Positions 13,771-23,830 of a stretch of 64,000 nt of DNA are shown here, piece after piece (position 1 is the stretch's first letter; each line of letters starts with the position of its first letter). The notes beneath the pieces were generated by a model that was not told the DNA's origin, did not search any database, and saw only the letters and a list, made by a program, of their open reading frames with translations. The stretch lies in NCBI GenBank assembly GCA_039707655.1, contig CM077676.1, positions 81,989,895 through 82,053,894 on the forward strand. Direction: 5' to 3'. A program made the translations under genes and the position numbers. The DNA is from Elymus sibiricus (Eukaryota > Streptophyta > Magnoliopsida > Poales > Poaceae).

Positions 13771-15785
13771 GTCCAGTTTGTACACGAAGTGCATCCAGTT
13801 TTTGCCGTAACCCTCTCAACTTTTTAGCACATGCTATGTGGGTGAAATGATGATACCATGCCAAGTTTCAACCTTTTCAGAGTTCATTTGCAGTGCTTTT
13901 CAATTTCAGGGTCATTTAGCTCAAAAAATCATTAAATGCATGAAAAATAGCAAATGAAGTTAGAAAGGGTTGAAATTTGAGGATGTGGCTTTGAATGGTG
14001 CATATTGAATGCACAAAAAGTCTGGAGTTGAAATAAGTTTTGAAAAAAATGAAATGCTTTTTGTAACAGATGAGTTTTCGTCCGAAACCTTGATACTTCG
14101 AAGGAGATGGTCCAGTTTGTACACGAAGTGCATCCAGTTTTTGCCGTAAGCCTCTCAACTTTTTAGCACATGCTATGTGGGTGAAATTATGAAACCATGA
14201 CAAGTTTCAACCTTTTCAGAGTTCATTTGCAGTGCTTTTCAATTTCAGGGTCATTTAGCTCAAAAAAAATCATTAAATGCATGAAAAATAGCAAATGAAG
14301 TTAGAAAGGGTTGAAATTTGAGGATGTGGCTTTGAATGGTGCATATTGAATGCACAAAAAGTCTGGAGTTGAAATAAGTTTAAAAAAATGAAATGCCTTT
14401 GTAACAGATGAGTTTTCTTTCGAAACCTTGATACTTCGAAGGAGATGGTCCAGTTTGTACACGAAGTGCATCCAGTTTTTGCCGTAACCCTCTCAACTTT
14501 TTATCACATGCTATGTGGGTGAAATGATGATACCATGCCAAGTTTCAACCTTTTCAGAGTTTATTTGTAGTGCTTTTCAATTTCAGGGTCATTTAGCTCA
14601 AAAAATCATTAAATGCATGAAAAATAGCAAATGAAGTTAGAAAGGGTTGAAATTTGAGGATGTGGCTTTGAATGGTGCATATTGAATGCACAAAAAGTCT
14701 AGAGTTGAAATAAGTTTTGAAAAAAATGAAATGCTTTTGTAACAGATGAGTTTTCGTCCGAAACCTTGATACTTCGAAGGAGATGGTCCAGTTTGTACAC
14801 GAAGTGCATCCAGTTTTTGCCGTAAGCCTCTCAACTTTTTAGCACATGCTATGTGGGTGAAATTATGAAACCATGACAAGTTTCAACCTTTTCAGAGTTC
14901 ATTTGTAGTGCTTTTCAATTTCAGGGACATTTAGCTCAGAAAAATCATTAAATGCATGAAAAATAGCAAATGAAGTTAGAAAGGGTTGAAATTTGAGGAT
15001 TTGGCTTCGAATGGTGACTATTGAATGCACAAAAATCTGGAGTTGAAATAAGTTTAAAAAAATGAAATGCCTTTGTAACAGATGAGTTTTCTTCCGAAAC
15101 CTTGATACTTCGAAGGAGATGGTCCAGTTTGTACACGAAGTGCATCCAGTTTTTGCCGTAACCCTCTCAACTTTTTAGCACATGCTATGTGGGTGAAATG
15201 ATGATACCACGCCAAGTTTCAACCTTTTCAGAGTTCATTTGTAGTGCTCAGGGTCATTTAGCTCAAAAAATCATTAAATGCATGAAAAATAGCAAATGAA
15301 GTTAGAAAGGGTTGAAATTTGAGGATGTGGCTTTGAATGGTGCATATTGAATGCACAAAAAGTCTGGAGTTGAAATAAGTTAAAAAAAATGAAATGCCTT
15401 TCTAACAGATGAGTTTTCGTTCGAAACCTTGATACTTCGAAGGAGATGGTCCAGTTTGTACACGAAGTGCATCCAGTTTTTGCCGTAACCTTGTCAACTT
15501 TTTATCACATGCTATGTGGGTGAAATGATGATACCATGCCAAGTTTCAACCTTTTCAGAGTTTATTTGTAGTGCTTTTCAATTTCAGGGTCATTTAGCTC
15601 AAAAAAATCATTAAATGCATGAAATATAGCAAATGAAGTTAGAAAGGGTTGAAATTTGAGGATGTGGGTTTGAATGGTGCATATTCAATGCACAAAAAGT
15701 CTGGAGTTGAAATAAGTTTAAAAAATGAAATGCCTTTTGTAACAGATGAGTTTTCGTCCGAAACCTTGATACTTCGAAGGAGATG
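13771..15785. repeat. 6-mer HOR unit A-B-C/A-B/D-E-F, 2015 bp
   Basis: Monomers start at 13771, 14110, 14448, 14786, 15122 and 15449. Six monomers are present but in non-standard order: a C head joins an A tail, followed by a B/D hybrid. From 14701 on it copies private variants of the preceding unit at an offset of 2015 bp. Confidence 0.87.
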
Positions 15786-18470
15786 GTCCAGTTTGTACAC
15801 GAAGTGCATCCAGTTTTTGCCGTAACCCTCTCAACTTTTTAGCACATGCTATGTGGGTGAAATGATGATACCATGCCAAGTTTCAACCTTTTTAGAGTTC
15901 ATTTGCAGTGCTTTTCAATTTCAGGGTCATTTAGCTCAAAAAATCATTAAATGCATGAAAAATAGCAAATGAAGTTAGAAAGGGTTGAAATTTGAGGATG
16001 TGGCTTTGAATGGTGCATATTGAATGCACAAAAAGTCTGGAGTTGAAATAAGTTTTGAAAAAAATGAAATGCTTTTGTAACAGATGAGTTTTCGTCCGAA
16101 ACCTTGATACTTCGAAGGAGATGGTCCAGTTTGTACACGAAGTGCATCCAGTTTTTGCCGTAAGCCTCTCAACTTTTTAGCACATGCTATGTGGGTGAAA
16201 TTATGAAACCATGACAAGTTTCAACCTTTTCAGAGTTCATTTGCAGTGCTTTTCAATTTCAGGGTCATTTAGCTCAAAAAAAATCATTAAATGCATGAAA
16301 AATAGCAAATGAAGTTAGAAAGGGTTGAAATTTGAGGATGTGGCTTTGAATGGTGCATATTGAATGCACAAAAAGTCTGGAGTTGAAATAAGTTTAAAAA
16401 AATGAAATGCCTTTGTAACAGATGAGTTTTCTTTCGAAACCTTGATACTTCGAAGGAGATGGTCCAGTTTGTACACGAAGTGCATCCAGTTTTTGCCGTA
16501 ACCCTCTCAACTTTTTATCACATGCTATGTGGGTGAAATGATGATACCATGCCAAGTTTCAACCTTTTCAGAGTTTATTTGTAGTGCTTTTCAATTTCAG
16601 GGTCATTTAGCTCAAAAAAAATCATTAAATGCATGAAAAATAGCAAATGAAGTTAGAAAGGGTTGAAATTTGAGGATGTGGCTTTGAATGGTGCATATTG
16701 AATGCACAAAAAGTCTGGAGTTGAAATAAGTTTAAAAAAATGAAATGCCTTTGTAACAGATGAGTTTTCTTTCGAAACCTTGATACTTCGAAGGAGATGG
16801 TCCAGTTTGTACACGAAGTGCATCCAGTTTTTGCCGTAACCCTCTCAACTTTTTATCACATGCTATGTGGGTGAAATGATGATACCATGCCAAGTTTCAA
16901 CCTTTTCAGAGTTTATTTGTAGTGCTTTTCAATTTCAGGGTCATTTAGCTCAAAAAATCATTAAATGCATGAAAAATAGCAAATGAAGTTAGAAAGGGTT
17001 GAAATTTGAGGATGTGGCTTTGAATGGTGCATATTGAATGCACAAAAAGTCTGGAGTTGAAATAAGTTTAAAAAAATGAAATGCCTTTGTAACAGATGAG
17101 TTTTCTTTCGAAACCTTGATACTTCGAAGGAGATGGTCCAGTTTGTACACGAAGTGCATCCAGTTTTTGCCGTAACCCTCTCAACTTTTTAGCACATGCT
17201 ATGTGGGTGAAATGATGATACCATGCCAAGTTTCAACCTTTTCAGAGTTCATTTGCAGTGCTTTTCAATTTCAGGGTCATTTAGCTCAAAAAATCATTAA
17301 ATGCATGAAAAATAGCAAATGAAGTTAGAAAGGGTTGAAATTTGAGGATGTGGCTTTGAATGGTGCATATTGAATGCACAAAAAGTCTGGAGTTGAAATA
17401 AGTTTAAAAAAAATGAAATGCCTTTGTAACAGATGAGTTTTCGTCCGAAACCTTGATACTTCGAAGGAGATGGTCCAGTTTGTACACGAAGTGCATCCAG
17501 TTTTTGCTGTAACCCTCTCAACTTTTTAGCACATGCTATGTGGGTGAAATGATGATACCATGCCAAGTTTCAACCTTTTCAGAGTTCATTTGTAGTGCTT
17601 TTCAATTTCAGGGACATTTAGCTCAGAAAAATCATTAAATGCATGAAAAATAGCAAATGAAGTTAGAAAGGGTTGAAATTTGAGGATTTGGCTTCGAATG
17701 GTGACTATTGAATGCACAAAAATCTGGAGTTGAAATAAGTTTAAAAAAATGAAATGCCTTTGTAACAGATGAGTTTTCTTCCGAAACCTTGATACTTCGA
17801 AGGAGATGGTCCAGTTTGTACACGAAGTGCATCCAGTTTTTGCCGTAACCCTCTCAACTTTTTAGCACATGCTATGTGGGTGAAATGATGATACCACGCC
17901 AAGTTTCAACCTTTTCAGAGTTCATTTGTAGTGCTCAGGGTCATTTAGCTCAAAAAATCATTAAATGCATGAAAAATAGCAAATGAAGTTAGAAAGGGTT
18001 GAAATTTGAGGATGTGGCTTTGAATGGTGCATATTAAATGCACAAAAAGTCTGGAGTTGTAATAAGTTAGAAAAATGAAATGCCTTTCTAACAGATGAGT
18101 TTTCGTTCGAAACCTTGATACTTCGAAGGACATGGTCCAGTTTGTACACGAAGTGCATCCAGTTTTTGCCGTAACCCTGTCAACTTTTTATCACATGCTA
18201 TGTGGGTGAAATGATGATACCATGCCAAGTTTCAACCTTTTCAGAGTTTATTTGTAGTGCTTTTCAATTTCAGGGTCATTTAGCTCAAAAAAATCATTAA
18301 ATGCATGAAATATAGCAAATGAAGTTAGAAAGGGTTGAAATTTGAGGATGTGGGTTTGAATGGTGCATATTCAATGCACAAAAAGTCTGGAGTTGAAATA
18401 AGTTTAAAAAATGAAATGCCTTTGTAACAGATGAGTTTTCGTCCGAAACCTTGATACTTCGAAGGAGATG
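15786..18470. repeat. 8-mer HOR unit, 2685 bp
   Basis: Monomers start at 15786 (A), 16124 (B), 16462 and 16800 (C heads with B-type cttttctttcg tails), 17136 (A head, C tail), 17473 (D), 17809 (E, with private agttagaaaaatg) and 18135 (F). This is the longest unit. The 16462-17135 pair looks like local duplication of a C/B hybrid. Confidence 0.85.
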
Positions 18471-18561
18471 GTCCAGTTTGTACACGAAGTGCATCCAGTT
18501 TTTGCCGTAACCCTCTCAACTTTTTAGCACATGCTATGTGGGTGAAATGATGATACCATGC

Positions 18562-18679
18562 CAAGTTTCAACCTTTTCAGAGTTCATTTGCAGTGCTTTT
18601 CAATTTCAGGGTCATTTAGCTCAAAAAATCATTAAATGCATGAAAAATAGCAAATGAAGTTAGAAAGGGTTGAAATTTG
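18562..18679. repeat. Imperfect inverted repeat inside each monomer (reference position)
   Basis: The 29-base left arm (18562-18590, starting caagtttcaacc and ending ttcatttg) pairs without gaps with the reverse complement of 18651-18679 (starting caaatgaagtta) at 24 of 29 positions. A 60-base spacer separates them. An inner tgaaaa/ttttca pair extends the stem. The equivalent element is 91-208 bases after the start of monomers with this spacing, and slightly shifted where A-tracts or the E deletion change length. The pairing is direct observation; any function in transcript folding is inference. Confidence 0.8.
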
Positions 18680-18697
18680 AGGATGTGGCTTTGAATG

Positions 18698-18714
18698 GTG
18701 CATATTGAATGCAC
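18698..18714. repeat. Small palindrome gtgcat-attga-atgcac with type-specific centre
   Basis: A six-base perfect stem flanks a five-base centre. The centre differs by type: attga in A, B and C; attca in F; attaa in most E copies. In D the left stem becomes gtgact, so pairing is lost, although the D-type tail at 12771 retains gtgcat. It serves as a compact type barcode. Confidence 0.75.
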
Positions 18715-18808
18715 AAAAAGTCTGGAGTTGAAATAAGTTTTGAAAAAAATGAAATGCTTTTGTAACAGATGAGTTTTCGTCCGAAACCTTGATACTTCGA
18801 AGGAGATG

Positions 18809-19146
18809 GTCCAGTTTGTACACGAAGTGCATCCAGTTTTTGCCGTAAGCCTCTCAACTTTTTAGCACATGCTATGTGGGTGAAATTATGAAACCATGAC
18901 AAGTTTCAACCTTTTCAGAGTTCATTTGCAGTGCTTTTCAATTTCAGGGTCATTTAGCTCAAAAAAAATCATTAAATGCATGAAAAATAGCAAATGAAGT
19001 TAGAAAGGGTTGAAATTTGAGGATGTGGCTTTGAATGGTGCATATTGAATGCACAAAAAGTCTGGAGTTGAAATAAGTTTAAAAAAATGAAATGCCTTTG
19101 TAACAGATGAGTTTTCTTTCGAAACCTTGATACTTCGAAGGAGATG
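18809..19146. repeat. Monomer type B (reference copy, 338 bp)
   Basis: It is recognised by gccgtaagcc in place of gccgtaaccc, by aaattatgaaaccatgacaag (split here as aaattatgaaacc then atgacaag), by catttgcagtgc and by an eight-A tract before tcattaaatg. The tail is either cttttctttcg with cgaagg (mostly 14-31 kb) or cgttcg with cgtagg (elsewhere), so B exists as two sub-lineages. Confidence 0.9.
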
Positions 19147-19483
19147 GTCCAGTTTGTACACGAAGTGCATCCAGTTTTTGCCGTAACCCTCTCAACTTTT
19201 TATCACATGCTATGTGGGTGAAATGATGATACCATGCCAAGTTTCAACCTTTTCAGAGTTTATTTGTAGTGCTTTTCAATTTCAGGGTCATTTAGCTCAA
19301 AAAATCATTAAATGCATGAAAAATAGCAAATGAAGTTAGAAAGGGTTGAAATTTGAGGATGTGGCTTTGAATGGTGCATATTGAATGCACAAAAAGTCTG
19401 GAGTTGAAATAAGTTTAAAAAAAATGAAATGCCTTTGTAACAGATGAGTTTTCGTCCGAAACCTTGATACTTCGAAGGAGATG
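19147..19483. repeat. Monomer type C (reference copy, 337 bp)
   Basis: The head is ccctctcaactttttatc in this lineage and ccctgtcaac in the 35-55 kb lineage. It is followed by gagtttatttgtagtgc and an aagtttaaaaaaaatg tract (eight A), then cgtccg and cgaagg. It sits between B and D and is the monomer most often involved in hybrids in the left 18 kb. Confidence 0.87.
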
Positions 19484-19819
19484 GTCCAGTTTGTACACGA
19501 AGTGCATCCAGTTTTTGCTGTAACCCTCTCAACTTTTTAGCACATGCTATGTGGGTGAAATGATGATACCATGCCAAGTTTCAACCTTTTCAGAGTTCAT
19601 TTGTAGTGCTTTTCAATTTCAGGGACATTTAGCTCAGAAAAATCATTAAATGCATGAAAAATAGCAAATGAAGTTAGAAAGGGTTGAAATTTGAGGATTT
19701 GGCTTCGAATGGTGACTATTGAATGCACAAAAATCTGGAGTTGAAATAAGTTTAAAAAAATGAAATGCCTTTGTAACAGATGAGTTTTCTTCCGAAACCT
19801 TGATACTTCGAAGGAGATG
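19484..19819. repeat. Monomer type D (reference copy, 336 bp)
   Basis: This is the most distinctive type. It has gctgtaaccc at the head, cagggacatttagctcagaa in the middle, gaggatttggcttcgaatgg and tgactattgaatgcac further on, a shortened aaaaatctgg, and ttttcttccg in the tail. The tgactatt change breaks the small gtgcat/atgcac palindrome found in the other types. Confidence 0.93.
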
Positions 19820-20146
19820 GTCCAGTTTGTACACGAAGTGCATCCAGTTTTTGCCGTAACCCTCTCAACTTTTTAGCACATGCTATGTGGGTGAAATGAT
19901 GATACCACGCCAAGTTTCAACCTTTTCAGAGTTCATTTGTAGTGCTCAGGGTCATTTAGCTCAAAAAATCATTAAATGCATGAAAAATAGCAAATGAAGT
20001 TAGAAAGGGTTGAAATTTGAGGATGTGGCTTTGAATGGTGCATATTAAATGCACAAAAAGTCTGGAGTTGAAATAAGTTAAAAAAAATGAAATGCCTTTC
20101 TAACAGATGAGTTTTCGTTCGAAACCTTGATACTTCGAAGGACATG
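19820..20146. repeat. Monomer type E (reference copy, 327 bp)
   Basis: It carries gataccacgcc and a 9-bp deletion: gtgctcagggtc replaces gtgcttttcaatttcagggt plus c. This explains its 327-bp length against 336. It also has attaaatgcac, aagttaaaaaaaatg and, in most copies, ctttctaac with cgttcg. Sub-variants have gttgtaataag (326 bp), ggacatgg before the next landmark, or ctcaaatttttagc in the 34-59 kb region. Confidence 0.93.
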
Positions 20147-20482
20147 GTCCAGTTTGTACACGAAGTGCATCCAGTTTTTGCCGTAACCCTGTCAACTTTT
20201 TATCACATGCTATGTGGGTGAAATGATGATACCATGCCAAGTTTCAACCTTTTCAGAGTTTATTTGTAGTGCTTTTCAATTTCAGGGTCATTTAGCTCAA
20301 AAAAATCATTAAATGCATGAAATATAGCAAATGAAGTTAGAAAGGGTTGAAATTTGAGGATGTGGGTTTGAATGGTGCATATTCAATGCACAAAAAGTCT
20401 GGAGTTGAAATAAGTTTAAAAAATGAAATGCCTTTGTAACAGATGAGTTTTCGTCCGAAACCTTGATACTTCGAAGGAGATG
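20147..20482. repeat. Monomer type F (reference copy, 336 bp)
   Basis: The head is ccctgtcaactttttatc with gagtttatttg. The diagnostic middle is gcatgaaatatagcaaatg, ggatgtgggtttgaatgg and catattcaatgcac. The tail has a short six-A tract (gtttaaaaaatgaaatg), then cgtccg and cgaagg. It closes the A-F unit and is followed by A. Confidence 0.92.
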
Positions 20483-22157
20483 GTCCAGTTTGTACACGAA
20501 GTGCATCCAGTTTTTGCCGTAACCCTCTCAACTTTTTAGCACATGCTATGTGGGTGAAATGATGATACCATGCCAAGTTTCAACCTTTTCAGAGTTCATT
20601 TGCAGTGCTTTTCAATTTCAGGGTCATTTAGCTCAAAAAATCATTAAATGCATGAAAAATAGCAAATGAAGTTAGAAAGGGTTGAAATTTGAGGATGTGG
20701 CTTTGAATGGTGCATATTGAATGCACAAAAAGTCTGGAGTTGAAATAAGTTTTGAAAAAAATGAAATGCTTTTGTAACAGATGAGTTTTCGTCCAAAACC
20801 TTGATACTTCGAAGGAGATGGTCCAGTTTGTACACGAAGTGCATCCAGTTTTTGCCGTAAGCCTCTCAACTTTTTAGCACATGCTATGTGGGTGAAATTA
20901 TGAAACCATGACAAGTTTCAACCTTTTCAGAGTTCATTTGCAGTGCTTTTCAATTTCAGGGTCATTTAGCTCAAAAAAAATCATTAAATGCATGAAAAAT
21001 AGCAAATGAAGTTAGAAAGGGTTGAAATTTGAGGATGTGGCTTTGAATGGTGCATATTGAATGCACAAAAAGTCTGGAGTTGAAATAAGTTTAAAAAAAT
21101 GAAATGCCTTTGTAACAGATGAGTTTTCTTTCGAAACCTTGATACTTCGAAGGAGATGGTCCAGTTTGTACACGAAGTGCATCCAGTTTTTGCCGTAACC
21201 CTCTCAACTTTTTATCACATGCTATGTGGGTGAAATGATGATACCATGCCAAGTTTCAACCTTTTCAGAGTTTATTTGTAGTGCTTTTCAATTTCAGGGT
21301 CATTTAGCTCAAAAAATCATTAAATGCATGAAAAATAGCAAATGAAGTTAGAAAGGGTTGAAATTTGAGGATGTGGCTTTGAATGGTGCATATTGAATGC
21401 ACAAAAAGTCTGGAGTTGAAATAAGTTTAAAAAAAATGAAATGCCTTTGTAACAGATGAGTTTTCGTCCGAAACCTTGATACTTCGAAGGAGATGGTCCA
21501 GTTTGTACACGAAGTGCATCCAGTTTTTGCTGTAACCCTCTCAACTTTTTAGCACATGCTATGTGGGTGAAATGATGATACCATGCCAAGTTTCAACCTT
21601 TTCAGAGTTCATTTGTAGTGCTTTTCAATTTCAGGGACATTTAGCTCAGAAAAATCATTAAATGCATGAAAAATAGCAAATGAAGTTAGAAAGGGTTGAA
21701 ATTTGAGGATTTGGCTTCGAATGGTGACTATTGAATGCACAAAAATCTGGAGTTGAAATAAGTTTAAAAAAATGAAATGCCTTTGTAACAGATGAGTTTT
21801 CTTCCGAAACCTTGATACTTCGAAGGAGATGGTCCAGTTTGTACACGAAGTGCATCCAGTTTTTGCCGTAACCCTCTCAACTTTTTAGCACATGCTATGT
21901 GGGTGAAATGATGATACCACGCCAAGTTTCAACCTTTTCAGAGTTCATTTGTAGTGCTCAGGGTCATTTAGCTCAAAAAATCATTAAATGCATGAAAAAT
22001 AGCAAATGAAGTTAGAAAGGGTTGAAATTTGAGGATGTGGCTTTGAATGGTGCATATTAAATGCACAAAAAGTCTGGAGTTGTAATAAGTTAAAAAAATG
22101 AAATGCCTTTCTAACAGATGAGTTTTCGTTCGAAACCTTGATACTTCGAAGGAGATG
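20483..22157. repeat. Truncated HOR unit A-B-C-D-E, 1675 bp
   Basis: Monomers start at 20483, 20821, 21159, 21496 and 21832. F and the following A are missing: after E comes B at 22158. E keeps its diagnostic t at 22130 but has an A-like g at 22154 (ggagatgg, not ggacatgg), which places the recombination junction between those bases. A has private gtccaaaacc. Confidence 0.9.
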
Positions 22158-23830
22158 GTCCAGTTTGTACACGAAGTGCATCCAGTTTTTGCCGTAAGCC
22201 TCTCAACTTTTTAGCACATGCTATGTGGGTGAAATTATGAAACCATGACAAGTTTCAACCTTTTCAGAGTTCATTTGCAGTGCTTTTCAATTTCAGGGTC
22301 ATTTAGCTCAAAAAAAATCATTAAATGCATGAAAAATAGCAAATGAAGTTAGAAAGGGTTGAAATTTGAGGATGTGGCTTTGAATGGTGCATATTGAATG
22401 CACAAAAAGTCTGGAGTTGAAATAAGTTTAAAAAAATGAAATGCCTTTGTAACAGATGAGTTTTCTTTCGAAACCTTGATACTTCGAAGGAGATGGTCCA
22501 GTTTGTACACGAAGTGCATCCAGTTTTTGCCGTAACCCTCTCAACTTTTTATCACATGCTATGTGGGTGAAATGATGATACCATGCCAAGTTTCAACCTT
22601 TTCAGAGTTTATTTGTAGTGCTTTTCAATTTCAGGGTCATTTAGCTCAAAAAATCATTAAATGCATGAAAAATAGCAAATGAAGTTAGAAAGGGTTGAAA
22701 TTTGAGGATGTGGCTTTGAATGGTGCATATTGAATGCACAAAAAGTCTGGAGTTGAAATAAGTTTAAAAAAAATGAAATGCCTTTGTAACAGATGAGTTT
22801 TCGTCCGAAACCTTGATACTTCGAAGGAGATGGTCCAGTTTGTACACGAAGTGCATCCAGTTTTTGCTGTAACCCTCTCAACTTTTTAGCACATGCTATG
22901 TGGGTGAAATGATGATACCATGCCAAGTTTCAACCTTTTCAGAGTTCATTTGTAGTGCTTTTCAATTTCAGGGACATTTAGCTCAGAAAAATCATTAAAT
23001 GCATGAAAAATAGCAAATGAAGTTAGAAAGGGTTGAAATTTGAGGATTTGGCTTCGAATGGTGACTATTGAATGCACAAAAATCTGGAGTTGAAATAAGT
23101 TTAAAAAAATGAAATGCCTTTGTAACAGATGAGTTTTCTTCCGAAACCTTGATACTTCGAAGGAGATGGTCCAGTTTGTACACGAAGTGCATCCAGTTTT
23201 TGCCGTAACCCTCTCAACTTTTTAGCACATGCTATGTGGGTGAAATGATGATACCACGCCAAGTTTCAACCTTTTCAGAGTTCATTTGTAGTGCTCAGGG
23301 TCATTTAGCTCAAAAAATCATTAAATGCATGAAAAATAGCAAATGAAGTTAGAAAGGGTTGAAATTTGAGGATGTGGCTTTGAATGGTGCATATTAAATG
23401 CACAAAAAGTCTGGAGTTGTAATAAGTTAAAAAAATGAAATGCCTTTCTAACAGATGAGTTTTCGTTCGAAACCTTGATACTTCGAAGGACATGGTCCAG
23501 TTTGTACACGAAGTGCATCCAGTTTTTGCCGTAACCCTGTCAACTTTTTATCACATGCTATGTGGGTGAAATGATGATACCATGCCAAGTTTCAACCTTT
23601 TCAGAGTTTATTTGTAGTGCTTTTCAATTTCAGGGTCATTTAGCTCAAAAAAATCATTAAATGCATGAAATATAGCAAATGAAGTTAGAAAGGGTTGAAA
23701 TTTGAGGATGTGGGTTTGAATGGTGCATATTCAATGCACAAAAAGTCTGGAGTTGAAATAAGTTTAAAAAATGAAATGCCTTTGTAACAGATGAGTTTTC
23801 GTCCGAAACCTTGATACTTCGAAGGAGATG
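22158..23830. repeat. Truncated HOR unit B-C-D-E-F, 1673 bp
   Basis: Monomers start at 22158, 22496, 22833, 23169 and 23495. It is the right-hand partner of the F-A deletion described for the preceding unit. E is the 326-bp gttgtaataag version. Confidence 0.9.

Larger units (their letters stand above)
18471..18808. repeat. Monomer type A (reference copy, 338 bp)
   Basis: The head reads ccctctcaactttttagc with gatgataccatgcc, then catttgcagtgc and a six-A tract before tcattaaatg. The tail has the diagnostic aagttttgaaaaaaatg followed by aaatgcttttgtaac, cgtccg and cgaagg. A follows F and precedes B in the standard unit. From 39849 onward most A copies are 339 bp with a seven-A tract, but those at 57939 and 61628 are 338 bp with six A and the last copy at 63642 is 337 bp. 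Confidence 0.9.
18471..20482. repeat. HOR unit A-B-C-D-E-F, 2012 bp (reference)
   Basis: Monomers start at 18471, 18809, 19147, 19484, 19820 and 20147 with lengths 338, 338, 337, 336, 327 and 336. No hybrids are seen. E ends in ggacatgg. I use it as the type unit for the window. Confidence 0.93.

Noticed and set aside
13717..14061. One-base length changes in A- and T-tracts as meaningful variants.
   Set aside because: Single-base homopolymer differences are common long-read errors; I used them only when linked to substitutions.
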